DNA of 64,000 nucleotides from the NCBI GenBank assembly GCA_965242915.1, contig CBDETN010000025.1:1-64000 (forward strand), given 5' to 3'. Position 1 is the stretch's first letter. Every line of letters starts with the position of its first letter. Shown piece by piece: positions 35,921-44,579 of this stretch. The stretch comes from CAJXII01 sp965242915 (GTDB lineage: Bacteria; Campylobacterota; Campylobacteria; Campylobacterales; Arcobacteraceae). Made by a program: the position numbers and the translations under genes. The notes beneath the pieces are model-generated. The model was not told the origin of the DNA. It ran no database searches and was given only the letters and a program-made list of their open reading frames with translations.

Positions 35921-36004
35921 CTCGTTCCCACTCTCCTGAGTGGGATGCATACAAAAATCAAGTTAACCTAAAAATATATACATTCCCACAGAGACTGTGA
36001 GAAC
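35921..36004. repeat. two inverted REP-like palindromes
   Basis: CCCACTC-TCCT-GAGTGGG (35927-35944) inside a CTCGTTCCCA...GGGATGC context, and CACAG-AGA-CTGTG (35987-35999) inside ATTCCCA...GAGAAC, the same type of element in reverse orientation. The first could also end transcription of the NosL-like gene. The 145 bases between that gene and tonB hold nothing else. Confidence 0.55.
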
Positions 36005-36052
36005 AAGGATATTTCATTCTTATCTCGTTTGTATGAAAAAGCTCTCCATATT

Positions 36053-36787
36053 TTAATATAAATTATATTTTATACTTATAAACAAATCTAAATTATTTTT
36101 AAAAAGACCTTTTGGTGCTTCTAGTGGGAAACTATTTTTAATAGCTGTTACCACTGATTTTTTAAATACCTTTTTACCTTCAAGAATTTTATAAGATATA
36201 AGTCCACCTTTTGGTGATATAGTAAATCTAACTTTTACTTCTCCTTCAATTCCTCGTCGTATAGCTATTTTAGGATATGATTTATTTTTATTAATAGTAT
36301 TTTTTATTTTAGTATAATACTGATTTCTTAATATTGTTTGTTTTTCTATTAGTAAAGTATCTATGGCTTTTTTAACTACTGATTTATTCTTTTTAATCTG
36401 TGTTTTTTGTATAGTTTGCTTTTTGTATTCTTTGTTAATTATCTTTTTTATCTCTTTTGGTTTTTCAATTGGTTTTGGCTTTACAATTGGTTTCGGTTTC
36501 GGTTTCGGTTTCGGCTTTACAATTGGTTTCGGTTTCGGTTTCGGCTTTACAATTGGCTTCGGCTTTGGCTTTTCAATTTTTTTTTCTATTTTTTTTGGTT
36601 TTAGTAAATCAAGATTCTTCAAATCGTGTGGTTTTTGTTGTGCAATAACGGTAAACTTAAATCTTTGCTCACTTTTCTTTGTTACAGATTTTATAATTTT
36701 TTGATTGTCTAAAGAATATAAATAAGTGCTTATTAAAATAACATAAAGAAATGCAGTTATCAAAAAAGAGGAAAAATACCTATTCAT
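36053..36787 (-). CDS. tonB: TonB energy transducer
   Basis: TonB couples the proton-motive force, via ExbB-ExbD, to outer membrane receptors. The 244-residue protein has an N-terminal membrane helix (8-27), a Lys-Pro spacer with repeated KPKPIVKPKPKPKP units (about 65-115) and the C-terminal domain with YPKIAIRRGIEGEVKVRFTI. The spacer is encoded by near-perfect DNA repeats of GGTTTC type, which could vary in copy number. The two TonB receptors of this region are the obvious partners. Confidence 0.93.
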   Translation of the reverse strand: MNRYFSSFLITAFLYVILISTYLYSLDNQKIIKSVTKKSEQRFKFTVIAQQKPHDLKNLDLLKPKKIEKKIEKPKPKPIVKPKPKPKPIVKPKPKPKPKPIVKPKPIEKPKEIKKIINKEYKKQTIQKTQIKKNKSVVKKAIDTLLIEKQTILRNQYYTKIKNTINKNKSYPKIAIRRGIEGEVKVRFTISPKGGLISYKILEGKKVFKKSVVTAIKNSFPLEAPKGLFKNNLDLFISIKYNLY

Positions 36788-37160
36788 ATTTAGTAATAAT
36801 TCCTAGATTTTTATATCCTTTTTGTTTTAATATATCTACAATATAAACAAAATTTTCAAACTTAGTGTTTTTATCACAATTTATACTAATAGCTGTATTG
36901 GTTTTAAAATTTTCCAACTTCAATATAATTTGTTCTTTTATTACTTGTTCTTTATTAAAAAACATATCTCCATTTTGTTTAATCGTAATTGTCAATGGTA
37001 TATCTTTTGTCATTTTATTAGAACTTGTAGCTTCACTTAAATCTATAGGAATTACTCCACGAGCTACAAAAGTAGCTGTAGTTAAAACTATAACTAAAAG
37101 CACAAGCATAATATCTATAAATGGAACAACATTCATAGAATCAAATTTTTTAATTTGCAC
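36780..37160 (-). CDS. exbD: ExbD biopolymer transport protein
   Basis: I start at the GTG at 37160 because AAAGGA lies just before it within the exbB end; upstream codons are open but have no such site. The product has one membrane helix with the critical aspartate in VPFIDIMLVLLVIVL and a periplasmic domain. It overlaps exbB by 11 bases and tonB by 8. Confidence 0.9.
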   Translation of the reverse strand: MQIKKFDSMNVVPFIDIMLVLLVIVLTTATFVARGVIPIDLSEATSSNKMTKDIPLTITIKQNGDMFFNKEQVIKEQIILKLENFKTNTAISINCDKNTKFENFVYIVDILKQKGYKNLGIITKYE

Positions 37161-37593
37161 TTTGTTCCTTTTGCTCAATCTCCCAAAGTGCAATTATAAC
37201 TTCTATTTTTCGTGCTAAATGATTATAAAACATCATAGATGGAATTGCAACAACTAGTCCCATAGCTGTTGCTTTTAGAGCAAGAGCCAATGAACTCATA
37301 ATTATTTTTACATCCATATCTCCACCATGCCCCATAATATAAAATGTAATAATAATACCAAAGACAGTCCCAAGCAGCCCAATATACGGTGCATTTGAAC
37401 CAAATGATGAGATGATTGATATGTGATTTGTTACATCAATCTCTAATCTTTCTTTTTGTTTATATTTAACTAAATCAATTTTTCTAAAAAACATAAGTCT
37501 CTCTATGTAAAACCAAATTGACAAAAAACTCATCAATCCCAAAATACCTAATATTCCATAATCTATTATATCTTTTATAACTTCTATATCCAT
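37150..37593 (-). CDS. exbB: ExbB proton-channel protein
   Basis: A MotA/TolQ/ExbB protein of about 147 residues from the ATG at 37593 (GAAGG ahead). Three membrane segments: one near the start, one around GSNAPYIGLLGTVFGIIITF and one around ALKATAMGLVVAIPSMMFY. First gene of exbB-exbD-tonB; the TTAAC operator lies 56 bases upstream. Confidence 0.92.
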   Translation of the reverse strand: MDIEVIKDIIDYGILGILGLMSFLSIWFYIERLMFFRKIDLVKYKQKERLEIDVTNHISIISSFGSNAPYIGLLGTVFGIIITFYIMGHGGDMDVKIIMSSLALALKATAMGLVVAIPSMMFYNHLARKIEVIIALWEIEQKEQSAN

Positions 37594-37648
37594 ATTGTAA
37601 ACTACCTTCAAACTTTTATTTTTAAGGTAAATATTTTACAATTATATT

Positions 37649-37664
37649 GTTAATTAATCGTTAA
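37649..37664 (-). promoter_or_regulatory. TTAAC direct-repeat operator before exbB
   Basis: On the minus strand: TTAACGATTAATTAAC, two TTAAC half-sites 11 bp apart, oriented toward exbB. Confidence 0.6.
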
Positions 37665-37675
37665 CTATTACTTTA

Positions 37676-38326
37676 TTATTTCTTTCTTCTTTGATTTGAA
37701 AGAAACTCCTTTTTGTTTACTTTTCCATCATTATTTGTATCTATATCTGAGAACTTAGTTTGGTTACCGCTATTTCTCATCATTTTACCCTGTGATGCTT
37801 TTTGTTGCATTCTTTGAGTTCTAGCCTCATTCATTTCATTTTGGGTTAAATATCCATCACCATTTAAATCATAACTTTCAAATGTCGGCATATTTCGTCG
37901 CATACTTTGCATATTTCCTTGCTTGTTACTTTGTCTCATCCCTTGCTTATTGCCTTGTCTATTATTCATTTTACCTTGTTTTTTAGAACCTTTGTTAGCT
38001 TTGTTTTTTTGCATCTGTGCATTTTGCCCCTCTAACAATTCCAACTTGGTTAGTCTTCCATCACCATTGGCATCAAAAATTTCAAATTCAGGAGCATTTC
38101 CAGCTTTTCTCATAGCTTTGCCTTGAGCTGCTTTTTTTGACATTCTCTTAGCTCTTGCATCATAAAATTCACTCTGACTTACAAAATTATCATTATTGCT
38201 ATCATAAACTGAAAATGAGATAGGACCTCTATCGGGTATATTTTGTGCCATCAAACTACTAGACACCATTGATAAAGCACCAACAACCACAAGACTTAAG
38301 TTCACTTTTTTTACTAAATTTTTCAT
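37676..38326 (-). CDS. exported EF-hand calcium-binding protein
   Basis: A signal peptide (about 1-28, ending LMAQ) precedes four EF-hand loops: DSNNDNFVSQSE, DANGDGRLTKLE, DLNGDGYLTQNE and DTNNDGKVNKKE. Between loops 2 and 3 lies a Lys/Asn/Gln/Met-rich low-complexity stretch (about 105-150). Each pair of loops is followed by a similar RxxRMxxKAxQGKxMR segment, so the protein arose by duplication. Function unknown; periplasmic. Confidence 0.85.
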   Translation of the reverse strand: MKNLVKKVNLSLVVVGALSMVSSSLMAQNIPDRGPISFSVYDSNNDNFVSQSEFYDARAKRMSKKAAQGKAMRKAGNAPEFEIFDANGDGRLTKLELLEGQNAQMQKNKANKGSKKQGKMNNRQGNKQGMRQSNKQGNMQSMRRNMPTFESYDLNGDGYLTQNEMNEARTQRMQQKASQGKMMRNSGNQTKFSDIDTNNDGKVNKKEFLSNQRRKK

Positions 38327-38418
38327 AATTCCATCCCCCTATGTAGATATTATACTAAGTATATCATTAACAAAATAATAAAGTCGTGAAAAGATAGCTG
38401 TTTCTTAAAACTCTTAAG

Positions 38419-41400
38419 TTAGTTTTTCTTCAATCCATGTAAAAAGTTATACATAACAGGAAGATAAAAAAGATTTAATATTGTTCCCCATAAAAGCCCA
38501 AATCCAATAGTAACAGCAAGCGGTTGAAATGTCACTGCTTGAGCAGATGCAAAAAATATCAATGATGATAAACCTATGATAGTTGTAATAGATGTAAGGA
38601 TAATAGGTCTAAATCTTCTTTTTGCAAGGTCAAATATATCATCTTTATGTTTAGCAGTTTTTATCGTAGCCATCATAATAATACCGTCATTTACAATAAC
38701 CCCTGCAAGTCCCAATGCACCTATCAAAGACGGCAGAGAGATATTTAATCCCATTATATAATGACCTATAAATACCCCTAGAAAAGAAAATGGTATTACT
38801 GACATAACTATAAAAGTTTCTCTTAAAGAATTAAAAAGATAAAGCATAGCCATAAAGATTAAAATTATAGCAAGTGCAGAGGCTAAAACCATTTCAGCTT
38901 CTAAAGTTTTCTTTTGCTCCGCTTCCCCTTTAAACTTCAATCTTATACCCTCTTTCTTTAGTTTTTTTATAATAGGTTCGATTTTATCCATAACTTCACT
39001 TGCGGTTATAACAGATGGATTTACATTTGCAAAAACATAAAAGTTTGTTTCTCCGTCATCTTTAACCAATCTTTCTAAAGAGTGTATCTTTTCAAATTTA
39101 CAAATATCTTTTAATAGTACAAAAGTACCATCTTTTAATGGAATTTCAAGACTATTAAAATGTGAGAAATCATCTTTATTAAGTGATTTAATTTTTACAT
39201 CCAAAAGCTCTTTATCATCAAATATTACACCACTAGTCTTTGAAAGGTAGAGGTCTGAGATATAAGTACCTAAATATTTTTCTGTAATTCCCAGTTTTTC
39301 ACCATAACTATTTATTTTTAATTTTATCTCATCCGCACCCATTTTGATATTATCTCCAAAATATTTTATCCCTTCAATATTCTCAAAACTATTTTCTATA
39401 TCTCGAACTGCCCTGATAGCTTTTTGATAATTATCACTTACAACGCCAATTCTAATATCAGCTTTTACATGACCCATTCGTTTCTCAACCACCATTAGAT
39501 TACTTAATTTAAATCTCTTTTTATATTTTTGTTGTTTTAGCCATTTTCGCAAACTTCGTGATATTTTTTGTGAAGATATATCTCTTATTCTATCTTTGTC
39601 ATCATAATAAAAGCTTAAATACGGCGTAATATAAATATCAACAAAATTTGATGGTTTTTTCTTATACAGCTCAATTGATATACCTCCTACATAAGGGTAC
39701 AATTCAGTTGAACCTGTTGCTGTTCTCCTATGCCCTGCGGTTGAACTTACATTTTTAACAAAAAACTTATCTTTATTCTTTAATATATCTTTTTCTATAG
39801 TTTGAACTATTTTCAAAGATTCTTCAAGGGTAGTTGTAGGTGTTGCTTTAAATGTTATATTAATTGATGTTGCATCAAAGGACTGAAACATTTGAAATTT
39901 TGAATTTTTGATACCGCTATAGATTAAAACAGGTACTATTATTAAAAAAACAAGTAAAAAACTTTTTTGATATCTGACAAATAGTTGTAAAACTTTTGAA
40001 TATAATGAATTGACTCTCTCCCATGAAAGAGTTCTTGAATTTTTACTCAAAGTATGGGTAGCATGGATAGGCAAGAATATAAAAGATTCTATAAGTGATG
40101 CAATTACCAATGCACTAAATGCAATAGGTACAAGCTGTATAATTTCTCCTAATCTCCCACTTAACATCAATAAAGGTATAAAAGCGAACAGGGTTGTTAA
40201 AGTTGCAAGGGCTACTGGCTTTGCCACCTCTTTTGTTCCTAAAAATGCAGCCTCTTTAGGTGAATACCCTTTTTCAATATACTGCTGAATATTTTCGCTT
40301 ACTACTATAGCATCATCCACAATAATACCAATAGCTATTAAAACACCTATTAAAGAATTTACATTTATGCTGTAACCTGTAAAATAAAAATATATAGAAC
40401 CAATCATAAATGAAGTTGGTATTCCCAGTGCAATTATAAAAGCCATACGGATATTTATAAGTAAAAAGGTTAAAAAAGTTATAAGTATCACTGCTAATAA
40501 AATATTTGAAATAACAATATTCAGCCTGTCTTTGATAATAGTAGATTGATCTCTTCTTATATCAAAATCAATATCTTTAATATCCATTTTAGATATAAGC
40601 TTCTTGATATTATCAGCTATTTTTATAGCATCACCTTTTGGGTTTTGCGAAACTGCTAAAGTGATAGAATTTCTACCATTCATACTGGCCAAAGTTGCTG
40701 AATCTGCATAGCGTTTATTTATTTTTGCTATATCTTTTAACATAATCTTTTGATCATTGATATTTAAGATGGTATTTTCAAATTCTTTTAAAACTTTTTT
40801 ACCATTTGATGTAGAGAGATAGTACTGCTCTTTAACATCTTCAATTTTACCCAAAGGATATATATAAGAAAGCTCAGATATTGTTCTTAAAACTTCGTCT
40901 AAAGATAGATTATAAGCGTCAATCCTTTTTTCATCTATCAAAACTTCATAAAAGCGGTCAGAATCTCCATATATTGTCACATCAGAGATATCTTTTAATG
41001 AAAATATCTTGCTTTTAAAATCTTTTGCTAAATCTTTTAGTTTATACTTCTCTACTTTTGATGAAAGTATAGATACATGCATTATGCTTCTTGAGTGAGC
41101 TGCAGTTCTTACAACAGGTTCATCCATATCACTTGGAAGATTTGATTTAACCGAAGATATAGCATCTTTAACATCTTCGGTTACTTTTAGTTTATCAGCC
41201 CCTTTATCAAGTTCTAAAATTATAGTAAATCTACCGGGAGATATGACAGAAGTGATACTTTGCACACCATCAATATTTTTAGTTTCATCCTCTATTTCTT
41301 GAACTGCCATCTTATTTAAAATATCAACAGAAGCTCCGCTGTATTTTCCTCTAATAGTTACAGAATTAGGTTCAATAGTAGGAGATATCTCTTTTGGTAT

Positions 41401-41499
41401 TTGAGTGTAAGAGTAAATTCCAACAGCAAAAAGTAGGAAAAACAGAGTATAGTTTATTTTGTAGTTTTCGATAAAAAATTTTAATACTCTATCAAACAT
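38419..41499 (-). CDS. RND-family efflux permease
   Basis: A 1026-residue inner membrane transporter of the RND superfamily with 12 helices in two halves and two large periplasmic loops. The proton-relay aspartate pair is seen in GIIVDDAIVVSENI, and the second half has GLAGVIVNDGIIMM. Neither a membrane-fusion partner nor an outer membrane channel is encoded nearby, which is unusual. It starts 5 bases after the HgdC-like gene and ends the long operon from the TonB receptor at 50151. Substrate unknown; metal or metal-complex export fits the context. Confidence 0.9.
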   Translation of the reverse strand: MFDRVLKFFIENYKINYTLFFLLFAVGIYSYTQIPKEISPTIEPNSVTIRGKYSGASVDILNKMAVQEIEDETKNIDGVQSITSVISPGRFTIILELDKGADKLKVTEDVKDAISSVKSNLPSDMDEPVVRTAAHSRSIMHVSILSSKVEKYKLKDLAKDFKSKIFSLKDISDVTIYGDSDRFYEVLIDEKRIDAYNLSLDEVLRTISELSYIYPLGKIEDVKEQYYLSTSNGKKVLKEFENTILNINDQKIMLKDIAKINKRYADSATLASMNGRNSITLAVSQNPKGDAIKIADNIKKLISKMDIKDIDFDIRRDQSTIIKDRLNIVISNILLAVILITFLTFLLINIRMAFIIALGIPTSFMIGSIYFYFTGYSINVNSLIGVLIAIGIIVDDAIVVSENIQQYIEKGYSPKEAAFLGTKEVAKPVALATLTTLFAFIPLLMLSGRLGEIIQLVPIAFSALVIASLIESFIFLPIHATHTLSKNSRTLSWERVNSLYSKVLQLFVRYQKSFLLVFLIIVPVLIYSGIKNSKFQMFQSFDATSINITFKATPTTTLEESLKIVQTIEKDILKNKDKFFVKNVSSTAGHRRTATGSTELYPYVGGISIELYKKKPSNFVDIYITPYLSFYYDDKDRIRDISSQKISRSLRKWLKQQKYKKRFKLSNLMVVEKRMGHVKADIRIGVVSDNYQKAIRAVRDIENSFENIEGIKYFGDNIKMGADEIKLKINSYGEKLGITEKYLGTYISDLYLSKTSGVIFDDKELLDVKIKSLNKDDFSHFNSLEIPLKDGTFVLLKDICKFEKIHSLERLVKDDGETNFYVFANVNPSVITASEVMDKIEPIIKKLKKEGIRLKFKGEAEQKKTLEAEMVLASALAIILIFMAMLYLFNSLRETFIVMSVIPFSFLGVFIGHYIMGLNISLPSLIGALGLAGVIVNDGIIMMATIKTAKHKDDIFDLAKRRFRPIILTSITTIIGLSSLIFFASAQAVTFQPLAVTIGFGLLWGTILNLFYLPVMYNFLHGLKKN

Positions 41500-41504
41500 A
41501 AGTT

Positions 41505-42326
41505 TTAATTATCCTCATCTTTATTTGTATTTTCATACTCATACGATTCATGTGCTAAAATTGCAGCTCCAAATGAAGTAGTTATTTGTGGAAACTCAGG
41601 GATAAAAATTTCTTTTCCTAACTCATTTTCAATAGAATTAACCAAACCACCATTTAGTGCCGGTCCGCCGTCGAAATATATTCCCTCTTTTATACCAACT
41701 CTTTTTACAAGTTTTATAATTCTTTTTGCAATAGAGTAGTGAACACCCGCAACAATATCTTCTACACCATGGTTATTTCCTAAAAGTCCTATAATCTCAG
41801 ATTCTGCGAATACTGCACAAGTGCTGTTAATTGCAAGTGGAGTACCTTCGGATTTAAAATGATAACTTGAGAGTTCATCAACTTCAATCTCTAAATTCAT
41901 AGCAACTACATCTAAAAATTTTCCAGTTCCTGCAGCACATCTATCGTTCATAGCAAAATTTACTACATTTCCCTCAGTATCAAGAGAGATAGCCTTTGAA
42001 TCTTGACCACCAATATTTATAATAGTTTTGATATCACACTCATTTCCGGCAGCTGCCACAGCACCCATAGCATTTGCAGTTATCTCACTTATATTTTCAT
42101 CTGCTTCTTTAAAAAGTTTTCTACCATATCCAGTTGAAACAGTATATACTAAATCTTTTTCATCAATACTTAACTCTTCAAGAAGCTCTTTTAAACTTTG
42201 TTTTGCATATTTATAAAACATACTTCCACTGGCACTTATTCTATGTCCTACTAATTGTTTATTTTCATCTACCAGTGCTACTTTAATAGCTGTTGAGCCT
42301 ATATCTATCCCTGCGAAATATTTCAC
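41505..42326 (-). CDS. BadF/HgdC-type ATPase, activator of a double-cubane or dehydratase protein
   Basis: A 273-residue ASKHA-fold ATPase: GIDIGSTAIK at the start, INIGGQDSKAI in the middle and FDGGPALNGGLV near the end. The cysteines C130 (NDRCAAGTG) and C170 (NSTCAVFAES) are those that bridge a 4Fe-4S cluster between two subunits. Such proteins use ATP to push an electron onto an HgdB-type partner; that partner lies immediately upstream with a 4-base overlap. Confidence 0.9.
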   Translation of the reverse strand: MKYFAGIDIGSTAIKVALVDENKQLVGHRISASGSMFYKYAKQSLKELLEELSIDEKDLVYTVSTGYGRKLFKEADENISEITANAMGAVAAAGNECDIKTIINIGGQDSKAISLDTEGNVVNFAMNDRCAAGTGKFLDVVAMNLEIEVDELSSYHFKSEGTPLAINSTCAVFAESEIIGLLGNNHGVEDIVAGVHYSIAKRIIKLVKRVGIKEGIYFDGGPALNGGLVNSIENELGKEIFIPEFPQITTSFGAAILAHESYEYENTNKDEDN

Positions 42327-43603
42327 TTCTGTTTCCTTCTTCTATTTTTAAGCGACTCTACAAATGCCTCTATTCTTGTTGTAAGCTGTCCTAAATGACT
42401 TGGAGAATAATCACTTTCAAGATAAAGTATAGGTATTTTTTCTTTTTCCATTGCCATTAAAACTGATCTTTGTTCCATCTCATACACTTGACACCCTGCA
42501 AATGCTTGATAAATAACACCCTCAGCTTTATAATCTTTAACTAAATCTATTATTCTTCTTATTCTGTCATTATTTTTTGTAAAAATTGGGCAGGTACACC
42601 CTTTTAAATATCTATCAGCAACTGAATCTACCATATCATATACAAACCACTCATCAACGCTTACCATATCATTAAACATTCTATTTGAACTGCAAGTTTC
42701 ATCTGCAACAATTATAGCATCAGATTGTTCGATTAAAAGTGGAATTTTTAGATTTGGGAATATTGGAGGTGAGCCTGTGTAAACAATCCTTGGACTTCTT
42801 TTATGTGCGGCATTTACTTCATCTTTAGCTCTTTGTTCACACTCTTTTAAAAGTTGAGTAGTTCCCTCTATCCAGTTATCTATTTTATCAAAAAAGAATG
42901 CATTGGTAACTAAAAACATATCTTTTCCTAAAATAGGTGATTTAATATTTTTTCGCAAACTATTTAGTTGATGATAAAGGTATTGAGCATAACCAACTTT
43001 TTTAATAGACTCTTTTAGTTTCTTTTTTGTCAGTTTTTTATTTAAATCAAGCGACAACTCTTTTGTAAACTTTCTTACACTTCGTCTCCAATATTCACGA
43101 CTCTCCTCACTCTCTTTTGTTCTTGGAAACTCCATATCATAAACACTATATCCCATATCTTCAATAATTGCACCTGATTTTGCCTTTTGGTCACAAGTTG
43201 TTGGAGAGATTATCACATCAGGCTTATCTGTAAAATTTTGTGATGCAAATTGCCCTATGGTTGCTTTTACCAAAGGACACGATTTTGAAGGTAACAGATC
43301 GCTTCCTATCTCATCATCCGTATAAAAACCATTACATAATCTAATAGGTACTGCATCAAGAGCATATATTATCTCTACTGGTACTTGAATACACATAGTT
43401 CCAACTTTTGCCTTATCATCATGTAAAGACTCATGTTTACAATGCACCCTCTCGTAAAGGTCATAAAAATAATCCATAGATTTTGGAGGTTGAGTAAAAT
43501 CCTCTTTTATAGAATTTAGAACTTTGATAGCTTCCATCGCTTTATGACGATTTTGCCTTTCCTTTGGAGTTTCTATTTTGTGTTTTTTCATATCTTTAGT
43601 CAT
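42323..43603 (-). CDS. HgdB/BcrC-type iron-sulfur protein, possibly a double-cubane cluster reductase
   Basis: Start taken at 43603, preceded by GGGAG. The protein has the 2-hydroxyacyl-CoA dehydratase D fold with conserved cysteines in GTMCIQVP, IRLCNGF, SKSCPLVKA, SPTTCDQKAK, DETCSSNRM, KGCTCPIF and AFAGCQVYEME. There is only one such subunit here, whereas true dehydratases and benzoyl-CoA reductases use two or four. One subunit plus one activator is the make-up of the double-cubane cluster proteins known from Carboxydothermus, which reduce small molecules. Substrate unknown. Overlaps the upstream ferredoxin gene by 8 bases. Confidence 0.82.
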   Translation of the reverse strand: MTKDMKKHKIETPKERQNRHKAMEAIKVLNSIKEDFTQPPKSMDYFYDLYERVHCKHESLHDDKAKVGTMCIQVPVEIIYALDAVPIRLCNGFYTDDEIGSDLLPSKSCPLVKATIGQFASQNFTDKPDVIISPTTCDQKAKSGAIIEDMGYSVYDMEFPRTKESEESREYWRRSVRKFTKELSLDLNKKLTKKKLKESIKKVGYAQYLYHQLNSLRKNIKSPILGKDMFLVTNAFFFDKIDNWIEGTTQLLKECEQRAKDEVNAAHKRSPRIVYTGSPPIFPNLKIPLLIEQSDAIIVADETCSSNRMFNDMVSVDEWFVYDMVDSVADRYLKGCTCPIFTKNNDRIRRIIDLVKDYKAEGVIYQAFAGCQVYEMEQRSVLMAMEKEKIPILYLESDYSPSHLGQLTTRIEAFVESLKNRRRKQK

Positions 43604-44579
43604 CTTTTTTCTCCCACTTATCCATCTCCATCCTTTTTGCAAAACCGCCTTTTGTAGATGTAAATATTTTCATATTTAAAATATCCACATGCAAAGCATC
43701 ATCTTCAGGACAAGCTGCTACACATTTCATACAAAAGATACAATCATCTCTTAAAATATTTTTACTTTTTACATCATCGGCTATATCTTTTATCTGCATA
43801 TCACAAACATTGTAACAATCACCGCACTTAGTACACTTGTCACCATCTTTTTTAAGTTTTAAAAGTGCAGCATCACTAAAGATATAATGCATCGCACTCA
43901 TAGGACAGAAAAAGCAAAAAAATCTTTTTTTGATAAATGAACCTACAAAAAATAAAATAGTAAAAATCAGTCCAAAAGCTGATAAAAAAATAGCAGTTTT
44001 TGTAGAAAAGTTAATTGTCCACTGACTAAAATCCCCCACAAACATAGGGGTAATTAATCTTGCTGGGCACATATCACAAAAACCGCCTCTCCATTCTCCA
44101 TCTAATAATCCTAATCCAATCAGAAGAGGAAATACAATAACAATAAATAGAAAAATATATTTAATCTTCTTTAAAGATTTATATTGAGTTTGAGTATAAG
44201 TGCTATATGGTATTCCTAACATTTTTCTAAAAGAAGTAATCCAATCTTGTAAGATACCCATTGGGCAGGCATATCCACACCAAGCTTTATTAAAAACAAT
44301 AAACCAAAGTAAAAAAATAAAAAAAGAGGTCAATACAGTAAGACTAGCCGCACTAAAAAGTCTATCCCAAGGACGGGCTAACTGATGTTGCAGCGGCATA
44401 AAATAACAAGTTCCTGCTATTTCATCATCATATCCACAAGCAAATATAGGAAGTTCTCTTCCAAAATCAATAGCAAAATATCCTCCATATACAAAAAGTA
44501 TAAAGAAAAACAGTTGAAGCCAAAAGCGAAATTTTCTTAAATCAGCATTATTTATAAAATTTTTTATCTTATTCATCAA
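43596..44579 (-). CDS. NapH/CcoG-like membrane ferredoxin
   Basis: A 327-residue inner membrane protein with about five helices, the CGYACPMGI motif at 101-109, a second FCFFCPMSAMHY pair, and two ferredoxin motifs near the end (CTKCGDCYNVCD, CIFCMKCVAACP). It resembles NapH and NosH proteins, which move electrons from quinols to periplasmic or cytoplasmic acceptors. Overlap with both neighbours suggests that it feeds electrons to, or takes them from, the double-cubane pair; this is inference. Confidence 0.87.
   Translation of the reverse strand: MMNKIKNFINNADLRKFRFWLQLFFFILFVYGGYFAIDFGRELPIFACGYDDEIAGTCYFMPLQHQLARPWDRLFSAASLTVLTSFFIFLLWFIVFNKAWCGYACPMGILQDWITSFRKMLGIPYSTYTQTQYKSLKKIKYIFLFIVIVFPLLIGLGLLDGEWRGGFCDMCPARLITPMFVGDFSQWTINFSTKTAIFLSAFGLIFTILFFVGSFIKKRFFCFFCPMSAMHYIFSDAALLKLKKDGDKCTKCGDCYNVCDMQIKDIADDVKSKNILRDDCIFCMKCVAACPEDDALHVDILNMKIFTSTKGGFAKRMEMDKWEKKDD

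Noticed and set aside
36363..36704. Plus-strand open frames opposite tonB
   Set aside because: They are the mirror of the Lys-Pro coding repeats, giving low-complexity Phe/Gly peptides with no ribosome site.
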